The position numbers and the translations under genes were made by a program. The notes below the pieces were generated by a model. It did no database searches. It was not told the DNA's origin and saw nothing but the letters and a program-made list of their open reading frames with translations. A stretch of DNA of 40,943 bases from JASMHC01 sp964476515 (lineage in GTDB: Bacteria; Pseudomonadota; Alphaproteobacteria; Rhodobacterales; Rhodobacteraceae), in NCBI GenBank assembly GCA_964476515.1, contig CAYZAY010000012.1, forward strand, positions 1 to 40,943, given 5' to 3'. Positions 33,264-40,943 of the stretch are shown here, in pieces. Positions within the stretch are counted from its first letter, which is position 1, and every line of letters begins with the position of its first letter.

Positions 33264-33284
33264 TTCCCGTGTTTTGCTGATCGC

Positions 33285-33902
33285 ATGACCGATAAACAAC
33301 CAATGCGTCCAAAGTTATGGACCGAGCGCCCAGTTACCGAAACCATCGAACTCTATACCGAATGGGCAGATAGTTACGACAATGACGTAACTTCGCGCGG
33401 GTATCACACGCCTTGTCGAATGGCCGAGGCATTGTTGCAGTTTAAAGACCAAATCAGCGGCCCGATTTTGGATTTCGGATGCGGAACGGGTATATCCGGC
33501 GTAGCGTTGACGTTGGCCGGGTTTGACCAAATTCACGGTACGGACATCACCGAGGAAATGCTAAAAAGGGCAGAAGAAAAGAGCGTCTATCAACGTCTGT
33601 GGCTTTCCCAACCCGGTGATACCCCTGCTGAACCAGGAACCTATCAACTTATCGTCGCTGCTGGAGTTATTAGCTTGGGGGCCGCACCGCCGGAAACGCT
33701 GTCTCAGGTTCTTGATGCCCTTGCGCCGGGCGGGTTTATAGCGGTTTCCTTTAACGATCCGACGCTTAAAGATGTTCGCTATGACGCTGTTTTGGATGAA
33801 GAAATCAAAGCCGGACGGTGCGAGGTTTTGCTTCGAAACAATGGTCCGCATTTGGATGATATGGACATGAGATCCGACGTCATCATTATCCGCCGAACAT
33901 GA
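33285..33902 (+). CDS. Class I SAM-dependent methyltransferase
   Basis: The 205-residue protein has the SAM-binding motif I in PILDFGCGTGISG (60-72), the acidic end of strand 2 in HGTDITEEM (84-92) and motif IV near YQLIVAAGVISLGAAPPETL. The N-terminal WADSYDNDV resembles the small-molecule methyltransferases of the TPMT/UbiE-like group; the substrate is not predictable. It is 21 bases downstream of trmFO, and its stop overlaps the gluQRS start (ATGA). A role in tRNA modification by context is only inference. Confidence 0.88.
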   Translation: MTDKQPMRPKLWTERPVTETIELYTEWADSYDNDVTSRGYHTPCRMAEALLQFKDQISGPILDFGCGTGISGVALTLAGFDQIHGTDITEEMLKRAEEKSVYQRLWLSQPGDTPAEPGTYQLIVAAGVISLGAAPPETLSQVLDALAPGGFIAVSFNDPTLKDVRYDAVLDEEIKAGRCEVLLRNNGPHLDDMDMRSDVIIIRRT

Positions 33903-34741
33903 TCACACGTTTCGCGCCGTCCCCGACGGGTCCTTTGCATCTTGGCCACGCATTTTCTGCGCTTTGTGCGTTTGATTTAGCGCGCGAAAACAACGGTTTA
34001 TTCCTGTTGCGTATAGAGGACATCGACCAATCGCGGGCCCGCCCCGAGTGGGAGACATTGATCTACGAAGACCTGAAATGGTTGGACATTACATGGGAAC
34101 CTGATGTCATTCGCCAGTCCGAACGGCTTGGTGCCTATCGTGCTGGATTAAAGACACTTGAACAAATGGGTGTTCTCTACAACTGCACCTGCAACAGACG
34201 GGATATTATCGAAGCCGCAAACGCACCACAAGAAGGCGCGCCTATGTTGGGGCCGGATGGGATTGTTTATCCGGGAACTTGCAGGGATAAAAATCGCGAT
34301 AATTCGATCGATTATTCCTTGCCCATCAGGCTTGATGCAAACGTGGCATTTGACGCACTAGATGACCTATTAAGTTGGTCAGATAATGGTGTAATAACAA
34401 TGGATAAAGACGAGTTCTTAAAGTCGATTGGTGACGTCGTCTTATCGCGCAAAGACATGGGCACCAGCTATCATCTATCCGTTGTTATAGACGACGCGGC
34501 GCAACACATTACCGATGTTGTCAGAGGTGAAGACCTAGCCGAAGCGACCGCCATCCATGTCTTGCTGCAACGGCTTCTGGGATTGCCAACGCCCAATTAC
34601 CAACACCATCGCCTTATCCGTGATGAGGAAGGTAAGCGGTTGGCTAAACGGGATGACGCGCGGGCAATATCTCAGTATCGGGATAGTGGCGCCACACCGG
34701 CCGACATCAGGCAGATGGTTGGGCTTGCTCAGGTGTCATAA
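33899..34741 (+). CDS. gluQRS: Glutamyl-Q tRNA(Asp) synthetase
   Basis: GluQRS attaches glutamate to the queuosine base of tRNA(Asp). It is a truncated class I GluRS without the anticodon-binding domain, and 280 residues fits that. It shows the HIGH-like HLGH (14-17), the zinc ligands C96, C98, Y124 and C128 (YNCTCNRR ... YPGTC), and the KMSKS-like KRLAKRD near the end. It shares ATGA with the methyltransferase before it and overlaps the convergent hisI gene by 35 bases at the 3' end. Confidence 0.94.
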   Translation: MITRFAPSPTGPLHLGHAFSALCAFDLARENNGLFLLRIEDIDQSRARPEWETLIYEDLKWLDITWEPDVIRQSERLGAYRAGLKTLEQMGVLYNCTCNRRDIIEAANAPQEGAPMLGPDGIVYPGTCRDKNRDNSIDYSLPIRLDANVAFDALDDLLSWSDNGVITMDKDEFLKSIGDVVLSRKDMGTSYHLSVVIDDAAQHITDVVRGEDLAEATAIHVLLQRLLGLPTPNYQHHRLIRDEEGKRLAKRDDARAISQYRDSGATPADIRQMVGLAQVS

Positions 34742-35081
34742 GTTCGACGGACTCGCCGTTTCTGACAGCCCGATAAAAACAGGAACGCCGGTTTGTGTGA
34801 CAAGCAGGTCCAGATTGTTCGACAAGAACAAGCAAGCAATCCGCATCGCAATCGTAGCGAAAATCGACTAGTTTTTGAACATTCCCTGATGTTTCGCCTT
34901 TAATCCAGAACGATTGGCGCGAGCGCGACCAATAGGTCACCTTGCCAGATTCCAAGGTCATTCGGACGGCTTCTTTATTCATCCAAGCCATCATCAGAAC
35001 GGTTCCGTCAGTCGCATCCTGTGCAATTGCCGGAATTAACTCTTTTTCATCGTATCGAAGGGTTGAAGGATCGAATGTCAT
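34707..35081 (-). CDS. hisI: Phosphoribosyl-AMP cyclohydrolase
   Basis: HisI opens the adenine ring of phosphoribosyl-AMP in histidine synthesis (third step). The 124-residue monofunctional form has MMAWMNKEA (30-38), TYWSRSRQ (49-56) and the metal-binding cluster YDCDADC (76-82) with C94-H95 and C101 (GPACHTNRRSCFYR). No HisE domain is fused. Its 3' end overlaps gluQRS by 35 bases on the opposite strand. Confidence 0.95.
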   Translation of the reverse strand: MTFDPSTLRYDEKELIPAIAQDATDGTVLMMAWMNKEAVRMTLESGKVTYWSRSRQSFWIKGETSGNVQKLVDFRYDCDADCLLVLVEQSGPACHTNRRSCFYRAVRNGESVELMTPEQAQPSA

Positions 35082-35147
35082 AGGCCAAACCTTTTCCTAG
35101 TCTTGGGCGCCCTCTATCTATGTCGAAGCACCGCCAAAGGAAAGAAC

Positions 35148-35600
35148 ATGTCTGACAGCGATCTTATGAAACTGTACTCGTCGCGCATTTTGGCGTTGGC
35201 GGCGGATATGCCACGAACCCAACGGCTAGAGGAACCATCGGCAACAGTAAAACGCCGTGCACCTCTTTGTGGTTCGACTGTTACGGTTGATCTAAACGTC
35301 GTCGATGGCGTCGTTACGGATTACGCACAGGACGTGAAAGCCTGCGCGCTTGGTCAGGCGTCTGCATCCGTCGTCGGGTCTGCCATTGTTGGGTGTCGGG
35401 TTGATCAGGTTGTGCAAGCCCGTGATGAACTAAAGGCGATGTTGAAGACAGAAGGTCCAATTCCTGCGCACCCGTTTGAAGGATTGGAAGTGCTTATTCC
35501 CGCGCGTGAATACAGGAACCGCCACGATTCAATTTTGCTGGCCCTGAACGCAAGCGTCCAAGCAATCGAAGAGTCACAAAACGCGGCTGACTTCATGTGA
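35148..35600 (+). CDS. Iron-sulfur cluster assembly scaffold protein (IscU/NifU-N-like)
   Basis: The 150-residue protein has the IscU-like layout. C41 stands in RRAPLCGSTV and C66 in VKACALGQASASV, two of the three cluster cysteines. C83 (VGCRVD) is not at the usual third position. The family places nascent Fe-S clusters and hands them to target proteins. The frame is open 15 codons upstream, but ATG 35148 has AAAGGAAAG before it. No isc or suf partner is next to it. The variant with this Cys pattern is common in Rhodobacteraceae, to my knowledge. Confidence 0.85.
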   Translation: MSDSDLMKLYSSRILALAADMPRTQRLEEPSATVKRRAPLCGSTVTVDLNVVDGVVTDYAQDVKACALGQASASVVGSAIVGCRVDQVVQARDELKAMLKTEGPIPAHPFEGLEVLIPAREYRNRHDSILLALNASVQAIEESQNAADFM

Positions 35601-35754
35601 AGCAGCGGCGCCAAAGTAAGCAATCCCAATCGAGATGGACTGTAATGTCAGGCTGTGAGGCATCCTGGCATTGTGGGACTTGTGGCTCTTTAAACTATGG
35701 GACAGGCGTTCAGCAGAGCATCGTCCGATGGGGGATCGCAGGCAGTGATAAAAT

Positions 35755-35874
35755 TCAGAAAATAGCCGGTAATGTCAGGCCAACAAGAAGCATGGTGATC
35801 AGTGCGGCGACACCCAGCATATCTTCTACTAGTGTCATTGAAGACCGGCGGAGTGCGGATTTAATCTGTGCCAT
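35755..35874 (-). CDS. 39-residue single-pass membrane protein behind a LexA box
   Basis: An ATG at 35872-35874 follows the strong ribosome-binding site GAGGTGA and opens a frame of 39 codons ending in TGA at 35755-35757. The N-terminus is basic (KSALRRS, 5-11). Residues about 20-38 form one continuous hydrophobic helix with GVAAL, MLLVGL and a final LPAIF. There is no signal-peptidase site or lipobox. A GAAC-N7-GAAC operator lies 60 bases before the start, between it and the recG stop. Small SOS-induced membrane proteins are known elsewhere (Caulobacter SidA blocks division, E. coli TisB depolarises). I do not recognise this sequence as any of them; the role is inference from the operator. 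Confidence 0.7.
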   Translation of the reverse strand: MAQIKSALRRSSMTLVEDMLGVAALITMLLVGLTLPAIF

Positions 35875-35934
35875 TATGTTCACCTCATGGTCTCTTGTTG
35901 CTAATTTGTTCTCATATCCAGACTTGGTTTACAA

Positions 35935-35949
35935 GAACTTTATGAGAAC
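35935..35949 (-). promoter_or_regulatory. LexA (SOS) box GTTC-N7-GTTC upstream of the 39-residue membrane protein gene
   Basis: On the plus strand the site reads GAACTTTATGAGAAC: two GAAC half-sites separated by exactly 7 bases, the established LexA target in alphaproteobacteria. A third GAAC follows at 35956-35959 with a 6-base gap, and GTTC occurs in reverse at 35908-35911. The box directly adjoins a -35-like TTGTAA (35929-35934, minus strand), so a bound repressor would cover the promoter. The recG stop is 18 bases upstream. Confidence 0.7.
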
Positions 35950-35966
35950 ACTTGAGAACAAAAATG

Positions 35967-38057
35967 CTAACCAACTGAAATTAAACGGATAGCCTTGTCT
36001 TGTTCCATGAGCCAAAGAAGTGTTTTTACGGCGTTTCCGCGTGTGGACTGAAGCTTTGGGTCCATCTCAAGCAACGCACGCGCGTCTTTTTGCGCGGTTT
36101 TCATCAGACCAGACTGGCTTTCTATATCGGCAATTCTGAACCTTGGCAGCCCCGATTGGGCCGTTCCGATCAAGTCCCCTGCCCCCCTCATTTGCAAATC
36201 AACCTCGGATATTCTGAATCCGTCCTCGGTCTCTCGCAAAGTCCTAAGCCTTTGTTCACCGGTTGGGGTTAACGGTTGGTTGTAGAGCAACAAACAAGTG
36301 GATTCCTGTGATCCGCGTCCGACGCGCCCCCTCAGTTGGTGCAGCTGAGCCAATCCAAAGCTTTCTGCACGCTCAACAACCATAATGGTTGCATTGGGCA
36401 CATTAACGCCGACTTCGATAACCGTGGTGGCAACAAGAACCTTGGTTTCGCCCCTTTGGAACCTATCCATGGCTGCATCTTTGTCCGCAGGGGGCATTTG
36501 GCCATGAACCAAGCCCACGTTCCCTTCCCCTAAAGTCGCGCGCAATCGCTTGAAGCGTTCTTCTGCAGCAGTCAAGTCAGATACTTCGCTTTCATCAACC
36601 AGCGGACACACCCAATAGGCCTGTCGACCGTCAGCAATAGCTTTTGAAAGATGCGCAACGACATCATCCAGTCGTTCATCCGAAATGAGCGCGGTTTTGA
36701 TCGGTTTTCGCCCTGGTGGCTTTTCATCCAGAACCGAAACCTCCATATCGCCGTATTGGGCAAGGGCGAGCGATCTGGGAATTGGAGTCGCCGTCATAAC
36801 AAGTACGTCTACGGCGTCGCCCTTGGCGCCAAGCTCTAATCTTTGGGCAACACCAAAACGGTGCTGTTCATCAATGATGGCCAGTCGTAGGCCCTTGAAT
36901 TCCACGTCTTTTTGGAACACCGCATGGGTGCCAACCAGGATATGAATGTCGCCATTTTTAAGCGCTTCAAGTTTGGCTATTCGCTCCCTACCCTTGTCAC
37001 GACCGGTAAGCATTTCCAGCACCACATTGGCGTCTTCGGCCAAAGGACGAAGACTTTCCAAATGCTGCTGGGCCAGAATACCTGTCGGTGCCATCATCAC
37101 GCCTTGGCCGCCCGCTTCGACCGCCGTTAACAATGCCATGAACGCCACGAGCGTTTTTCCAGACCCCACATCGCCCTGCAAAAGCCGGTTCATCCGGTGC
37201 GTAGATCCCATGTCGTCAGTAATTTCACGAATGGCGCGATCTTGTGCGTTAGTTGGACGGTAAGGAAGATTGGTTAGGACCTGTTTTGACAATTTGCCCG
37301 TGCCAATCGTCTTTAAACCTGGGTTTCTTTGTGCATTTTGCCGCGCCAAAGCTAGCGTTAGTTGATGTGCGAACAGTTCGTCATAGGCTAACCGTGTCCG
37401 CGCAACGGTGTTGGGCGACAAATCTTTTAACGCAATTGGACCATGTGCGCTTGCAAGTGCTGCGTGCCAATCGGGCCAGCCTTCCTGTTCTTTAAACGCT
37501 GGATCGATCCATTCTGTTAGCTCTGGCGCGAGTTTAAGCGCAGAACCCGTCGCCTTTTGCATGATTTTTTGCGTGACGCCTGCGGTCAATGGGTAGACCG
37601 GCTCAAACAGTGGAATTTCGTCGGCACATTCTGTCGTAACGACGTGATCGGGATGTGCGATTTGCGCTACCCCGTCAAAGTATTCCACCTTGCCAGAAAT
37701 CACCCTTTTTTGGCCGGTTGGCAGAATTTTGGACAGATAATCCGCGTGTGCATGAAAAAACACGAGCTGGAAACTAAGCTGACTGTCGGAAACAACAACG
37801 CGATACGGGTGCCCACGCTGCCGTGGCGGTTGGTGGTTTTCGACCGTCACTTCTACGGTAACGACTTCGCCCTGTTCGGCACCTTGGACGGTTTCCCGCT
37901 TGGATCGGTCTATCCCGCTTGCAGGCAGTGTGAAAATTAAATCGCGGGGTTTTTCGACCCCTAGAGATATAAACGACTGCGCCGTTTTTGGCCCGACCCC
38001 TTCAAGTTTGGTAAGGTCACCAAAAAGTGGAAAGAGTATTTCTGGCCGGCCCTTCAT
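35967..38057 (-). CDS. recG: ATP-dependent DNA helicase RecG
   Basis: RecG remodels stalled replication forks and branch-migrates Holliday junctions. The 696-residue product is full length: N-terminal wedge/OB domain (LTKLEGVGPKTAQSF near 15-29; the OB strands about 60-150), then the helicase with Walker A GDVGSGKT (295-302), the DEQH box in IIDEQHRFG, VMTATPIPRSLALA, and the C-terminal RGRVGRGSQ. The ATG at 38057 overlaps the ligA stop (ATGA) and gives a normal N-terminus, so it is preferred to the further upstream open frame. Co-transcribed with ligA. Confidence 0.96.
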   Translation of the reverse strand: MKGRPEILFPLFGDLTKLEGVGPKTAQSFISLGVEKPRDLIFTLPASGIDRSKRETVQGAEQGEVVTVEVTVENHQPPRQRGHPYRVVVSDSQLSFQLVFFHAHADYLSKILPTGQKRVISGKVEYFDGVAQIAHPDHVVTTECADEIPLFEPVYPLTAGVTQKIMQKATGSALKLAPELTEWIDPAFKEQEGWPDWHAALASAHGPIALKDLSPNTVARTRLAYDELFAHQLTLALARQNAQRNPGLKTIGTGKLSKQVLTNLPYRPTNAQDRAIREITDDMGSTHRMNRLLQGDVGSGKTLVAFMALLTAVEAGGQGVMMAPTGILAQQHLESLRPLAEDANVVLEMLTGRDKGRERIAKLEALKNGDIHILVGTHAVFQKDVEFKGLRLAIIDEQHRFGVAQRLELGAKGDAVDVLVMTATPIPRSLALAQYGDMEVSVLDEKPPGRKPIKTALISDERLDDVVAHLSKAIADGRQAYWVCPLVDESEVSDLTAAEERFKRLRATLGEGNVGLVHGQMPPADKDAAMDRFQRGETKVLVATTVIEVGVNVPNATIMVVERAESFGLAQLHQLRGRVGRGSQESTCLLLYNQPLTPTGEQRLRTLRETEDGFRISEVDLQMRGAGDLIGTAQSGLPRFRIADIESQSGLMKTAQKDARALLEMDPKLQSTRGNAVKTLLWLMEQDKAIRLISVG

Positions 38058-40168
38058 AGCTTTCCGATCAAGGCAAGCCACCCGTCTTCATCTATAGTCT
38101 CGATCCCAAGCGAGGCTGCTTTGGTGGCTTTGCTACCAGCACCTGGGCCAGCCACAAGAATGTCGGTCTTCTTGCTAATCGACCCAGAAACCTTGGCACC
38201 AAGCGCTTCGGCAGTCGCTTTTGCTTCGGCGCGGGTCATCTTTTCCAAGGTTCCGGTGAAAACAATGGTCTTACCCGCTACGGGGCTGTCTGTATCAGCA
38301 ACCTCGGCATCTTGGATAACTAATTGCTCGGCCAACCTGTCGATTGATGCACTTTCCTCAGCGTTCTGGAATGTCGCGACTAATGTTCTGGCCATTACTT
38401 CGCCAACCCCGTCAATTCCAAGCAAATCGTCCCACTCGGAGGACGCTTCTGTAGCAGCGATCATAGCTTCGCGGAATGTGGACCACGATCCGTAATGGCT
38501 TGCCAAAAGTTTGCCCGAATTTTCACCCACATGGCGAATTCCAAGACCAAACAGAAGCCGAGCAAAACCAATGTTTCGCTTATCATCAATGGCTTGAAAT
38601 AGGCTGTCGGCGGACTTATCGCCCCAACCTTCCCTGTTTTTTAGTTGCTGCAATCCGACGCTGTATCGTTCACGAAGACGGAAAATATCAGCAGGTTCTT
38701 TGATCCATCCGTCTTGATAAAACTGCTCAACTTGTTTGGCACCAAGACCTTCGATATCAAACGCGCCGCGACTTACGATGTGTTTCAACTTTTCAACAGC
38801 TTGAGCAGGGCAAATAATGCCGCCCGTACAGCGGCGGACCGAATCGTCGTCTTCTCTGACGGCTGCGGAGCCGCATTCGGGACAGGTTTCTGGGAACTCA
38901 AACGGAAACGCGGTTTCAGGTCGTTTTGCCAGATCTACATCGGCAATCTTAGGTATCACGTCGCCAGCGCGATATACTTTTACCCAATCTCCTTCGCGAA
39001 TATCGCGACCTTCGCGAATGGGCACGCCCTTGCTGTCGCGACCTTCGATGTAATCTTCGTTGTGAAGTGTCACGTTGGAAACAACGACACCCCCTACGGT
39101 CACTGGTTGAAGGCGGGCGACGGGGGATAAAGCACCCGTTCGTCCAACTTGGATTTCTATCGCTTCTAGTCTGGTCCACGCCGTTTCTGCGGGAAACTTA
39201 TGTGCAATCGCCCACCGAGGGGTCGTTGATCGGAACCCCAATCGCGATTGGAGCGCTAAATCATCAACTTTGTAGACAACGCCATCAATATCGTACCCCA
39301 ACGAGGCACGTTGGGACTCGATGTTTGCATAGTGACTAAGAAGTTCTTCAAGATCGTCAAATCGTAGGGTCAGCGGATTGGTTGAAAACCCGAGGTCCGA
39401 CAGAGTTTTGATTGCCCTGCTTTGCGTTGCGGCAAGTGGCGACGTTACTTCGCCCCAAGCATAGGCGAAAAAGCGCAATGGTCGGGATTTGGTAATTTCA
39501 GAATCAAGTTGACGAAGCGATCCAGCGGCCGCGTTTCGCGGATTGGCAAAGGTCTTATCACCTTTTTCTTCCTGGGCCTTGTTGAGCGCGGCAAAGTCTT
39601 CATGACTCATGTAAACTTCGCCACGAACCTCTATGATCACTTGGTCTATGGCAATGCGGTGCGGGATGTCCGTTATCGTAAGGGCGTTTGCAGTCACGTT
39701 TTCGCCTGTTTCACCGTCTCCTCGGGTGGCGGCTTGAACCAGCGTTCCATTCTCGTACCGAAGCGACAGGCTTAGGCCGTCAATCTTAGGTTCAGCAGTA
39801 TATGCAACGGAAGCATTGCCACCCAAGCCAAGAAATTTACGGATTTGTTTGTCAAATTCCCGCACATTATCAGCATCGAAAGCGTTCGACAGCGACAGCA
39901 TCCGTTGAGCATGCTTAACTTTTGCAAATTTCTCAGAAGGGGCGGCACCGACCTGATCGGATGCACTTGTCTTCAGCTTAAGATTTGGGAACGCACGCTC
40001 GATCTCGGCGTTTCGACGCTTTAGACGATCGTACTCCGCATCCGAATTCTCAGGCGCATCATTGGTGTGATACGCGGTGTTTGCCACAGCCAATTGCCCA
40101 GCCAGCTTCAATAGCTCGCGGGTAGCTTCAGTTTCACTAAGTTCGGAAACAGGTGTTTCGTTGACCAT
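38054..40168 (-). CDS. ligA: NAD-dependent DNA ligase
   Basis: LigA seals nicks in replication and repair with NAD as adenylate donor. The 704-residue product has the order domain Ia (YHTNDAPENSDAEYDRL near 33-49), adenylation domain with catalytic K128 in EPKIDG (126-131), OB fold, the four-Cys zinc finger (CPECGSAAVRE ... RRCTGGIICPAQ), helix-hairpin-helix repeats and a C-terminal BRCT domain (GKTIVFTGTLEKMTRAEA). ATG 40168 is chosen; a TTG two codons earlier is also in frame. Its stop overlaps the recG start. Confidence 0.97.
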   Translation of the reverse strand: MVNETPVSELSETEATRELLKLAGQLAVANTAYHTNDAPENSDAEYDRLKRRNAEIERAFPNLKLKTSASDQVGAAPSEKFAKVKHAQRMLSLSNAFDADNVREFDKQIRKFLGLGGNASVAYTAEPKIDGLSLSLRYENGTLVQAATRGDGETGENVTANALTITDIPHRIAIDQVIIEVRGEVYMSHEDFAALNKAQEEKGDKTFANPRNAAAGSLRQLDSEITKSRPLRFFAYAWGEVTSPLAATQSRAIKTLSDLGFSTNPLTLRFDDLEELLSHYANIESQRASLGYDIDGVVYKVDDLALQSRLGFRSTTPRWAIAHKFPAETAWTRLEAIEIQVGRTGALSPVARLQPVTVGGVVVSNVTLHNEDYIEGRDSKGVPIREGRDIREGDWVKVYRAGDVIPKIADVDLAKRPETAFPFEFPETCPECGSAAVREDDDSVRRCTGGIICPAQAVEKLKHIVSRGAFDIEGLGAKQVEQFYQDGWIKEPADIFRLRERYSVGLQQLKNREGWGDKSADSLFQAIDDKRNIGFARLLFGLGIRHVGENSGKLLASHYGSWSTFREAMIAATEASSEWDDLLGIDGVGEVMARTLVATFQNAEESASIDRLAEQLVIQDAEVADTDSPVAGKTIVFTGTLEKMTRAEAKATAEALGAKVSGSISKKTDILVAGPGAGSKATKAASLGIETIDEDGWLALIGKL

Positions 40169-40249
40169 CGGCAATTCTCACGTTGATGCTTACCCGTGAT
40201 AAAAGCCGATGGTCCTTTGGTCCAGAGAGGAGTGGTGGCTTAGGTATAT

Positions 40250-40943
40250 TTAGGCGTTTACGGCGATCGGATCGGGCGTCTTCGGACTGGGTTGAGGGTC
40301 GCGCAGCACGTATCCCCTGCCCCAAACCGTGTCGATGTAGTTATCACCGCCTGTCGCCTTATCGAGCTTTTTGCGAAGTTTGCAGATAAACACGTCGATA
40401 ATTTTCAACTCTGGTTCGTCCATTCCGCCGTAAAGGTGGTTCAGGAACATTTCTTTGGTCAGGGTTGTACCCTTTCGCAAACTCAATAGTTCAAGCATCT
40501 GGTATTCTTTGCCGGTCAAATGAACCGTACTGCTATCCACTTCGACCGTTTTCGCGTCAAGATTTACAGCAATTTTTCCTGTATGGATAATTGATTGCGA
40601 ATGCCCCTTCGAGCGGCGAACGATAGCGTGAATACGTGCTACGAGTTCTTCACGATGAAATGGTTTGGTCAGATAATCATCAGCCCCAAACCCAAACACC
40701 CTTAGTTTGCTTTCGGTGTCATCTTCACCTGAAAGAATTAGAATCGGCGTTTCGACTCTAGCGCGTCGTAATCTGCGCAAAAACTCATGACCGGGCATGT
40801 CAGGCAAGTTCAAGTCAAGCAGGATAAGATCGTAATCGTAGAACTTCGCTAGATCGAGTCCCTCTTCCCCCATATCTGTTGCATAAACATTGAGATTGGC
40901 GTGTGTGAGCATCATTTCGATGCTTTTTGACGTAGTGGGATCG
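40250..40943 (-). CDS. ctrA: Cell-cycle response regulator CtrA (first few residues beyond the right edge)
   Basis: The protein is an OmpR-class regulator. The receiver has the phospho-acceptor Asp in LILLDLNLPDM, the conserved Lys in YLTKPFHREEL and, C-terminally, the winged helix with LTGKEYQMLELLSLRKG, then FLNHLYGGMDEPELKIIDV and YIDTVWGRGYVLRDP. These winged-helix segments are almost invariant in alphaproteobacterial CtrA. The frame is open through base 943 of the last kilobase (DPTTSKSIEMM), so the ATG-like codons inside are not the start; about eight residues are missing. In Rhodobacteraceae, CtrA mainly controls motility and gene-transfer-agent genes. Confidence 0.96.
   Translation of the reverse strand, partial: DPTTSKSIEMMLTHANLNVYATDMGEEGLDLAKFYDYDLILLDLNLPDMPGHEFLRRLRRARVETPILILSGEDDTESKLRVFGFGADDYLTKPFHREELVARIHAIVRRSKGHSQSIIHTGKIAVNLDAKTVEVDSSTVHLTGKEYQMLELLSLRKGTTLTKEMFLNHLYGGMDEPELKIIDVFICKLRKKLDKATGGDNYIDTVWGRGYVLRDPQPSPKTPDPIAVNA

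Noticed and set aside
35597..35992. 131-codon rightward open frame after the Fe-S scaffold gene
   Set aside because: It runs through the LexA box and antisense of the 39-residue gene into recG, and resembles no family; no yidD-like sequence is present.
40908..40915. ATG codons near 40915 as the ctrA start
   Set aside because: The frame continues to the window edge with sequence (DPTTSKSIE) that belongs to the CtrA receiver N-terminus.

Overview
The window looks like chromosomal DNA of a marine alphaproteobacterium of the Rhodobacteraceae (Roseobacter group). The reasons are a CtrA cell-cycle regulator at the right edge, a Mg-type HemB, a class II DAHP synthase, entericidin-like lipoproteins, the hemB / small membrane protein / mfd order, a GAAC-N7-GAAC LexA box, and strong protein-level resemblance to Roseobacter proteins throughout. 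Base composition is only about half G+C, moderate for the group. No phage, insertion sequence, CRISPR array, tRNA or rRNA gene was found; most of the window is dense housekeeping and metabolic DNA with many 4-base stop/start overlaps.

Layout. 1-4 kb: N-terminal part of a penicillin-acylase-type hydrolase, a beta-hydroxyacid dehydrogenase, a SYLF lipoprotein, hemB. 3.7-7.8 kb: a small membrane protein and mfd. 7.8-11 kb: a leftward operon (acyl-CoA synthetase, DsbA-family oxidoreductase, K+ channel) facing a divergent XRE-cupin regulator, then two abutting tiny entericidin-like genes. 11.2-13.3 kb: an orphan promoter-hairpin-terminator unit (candidate sRNA or attenuated leader), bdhA, a DUF502 protein. 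13.3-17 kb: the pseudouridine pair psuK-psuG behind a gene with an in-frame stop, and a LuxR solo. 17-22 kb: rpsB-tsf, an unknown 124-residue protein, then yicC-gmk-gamma carbonic anhydrase. 22-25.3 kb: a PAS gene with an in-frame stop, class II DAHP synthase, a GlxA/AraC regulator with a deletion frameshift. 25.4-30.5 kb: a complete branched-chain-amino-acid-type ABC transporter with an internal terminator after the binding protein. 30.6-35.6 kb: a thioesterase, an enoyl-CoA-hydratase homologue without catalytic glutamates, trmFO, a methyltransferase, gluQRS, hisI, an Fe-S scaffold. 35.7-41 kb: a 39-residue membrane protein behind a LexA box, recG, ligA, ctrA.

Points that stand out. (1) The 39-codon membrane protein at 35755-35874 has a strong ribosome-binding site and a canonical alphaproteobacterial SOS box upstream. 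It is a candidate DNA-damage-induced small membrane protein, analogous in logic to Caulobacter SidA or E. coli TisB. (2) The 11573-11682 unit is a candidate 75-nt small RNA. (3) Two abutting entericidin-like genes sit behind tandem 11-bp repeats. (4) Three interrupted genes lie between 15.1 and 25.3 kb; two are single in-frame stop codons and one looks like a small deletion. All functional statements are by recognition from the sequence; no database search was run.
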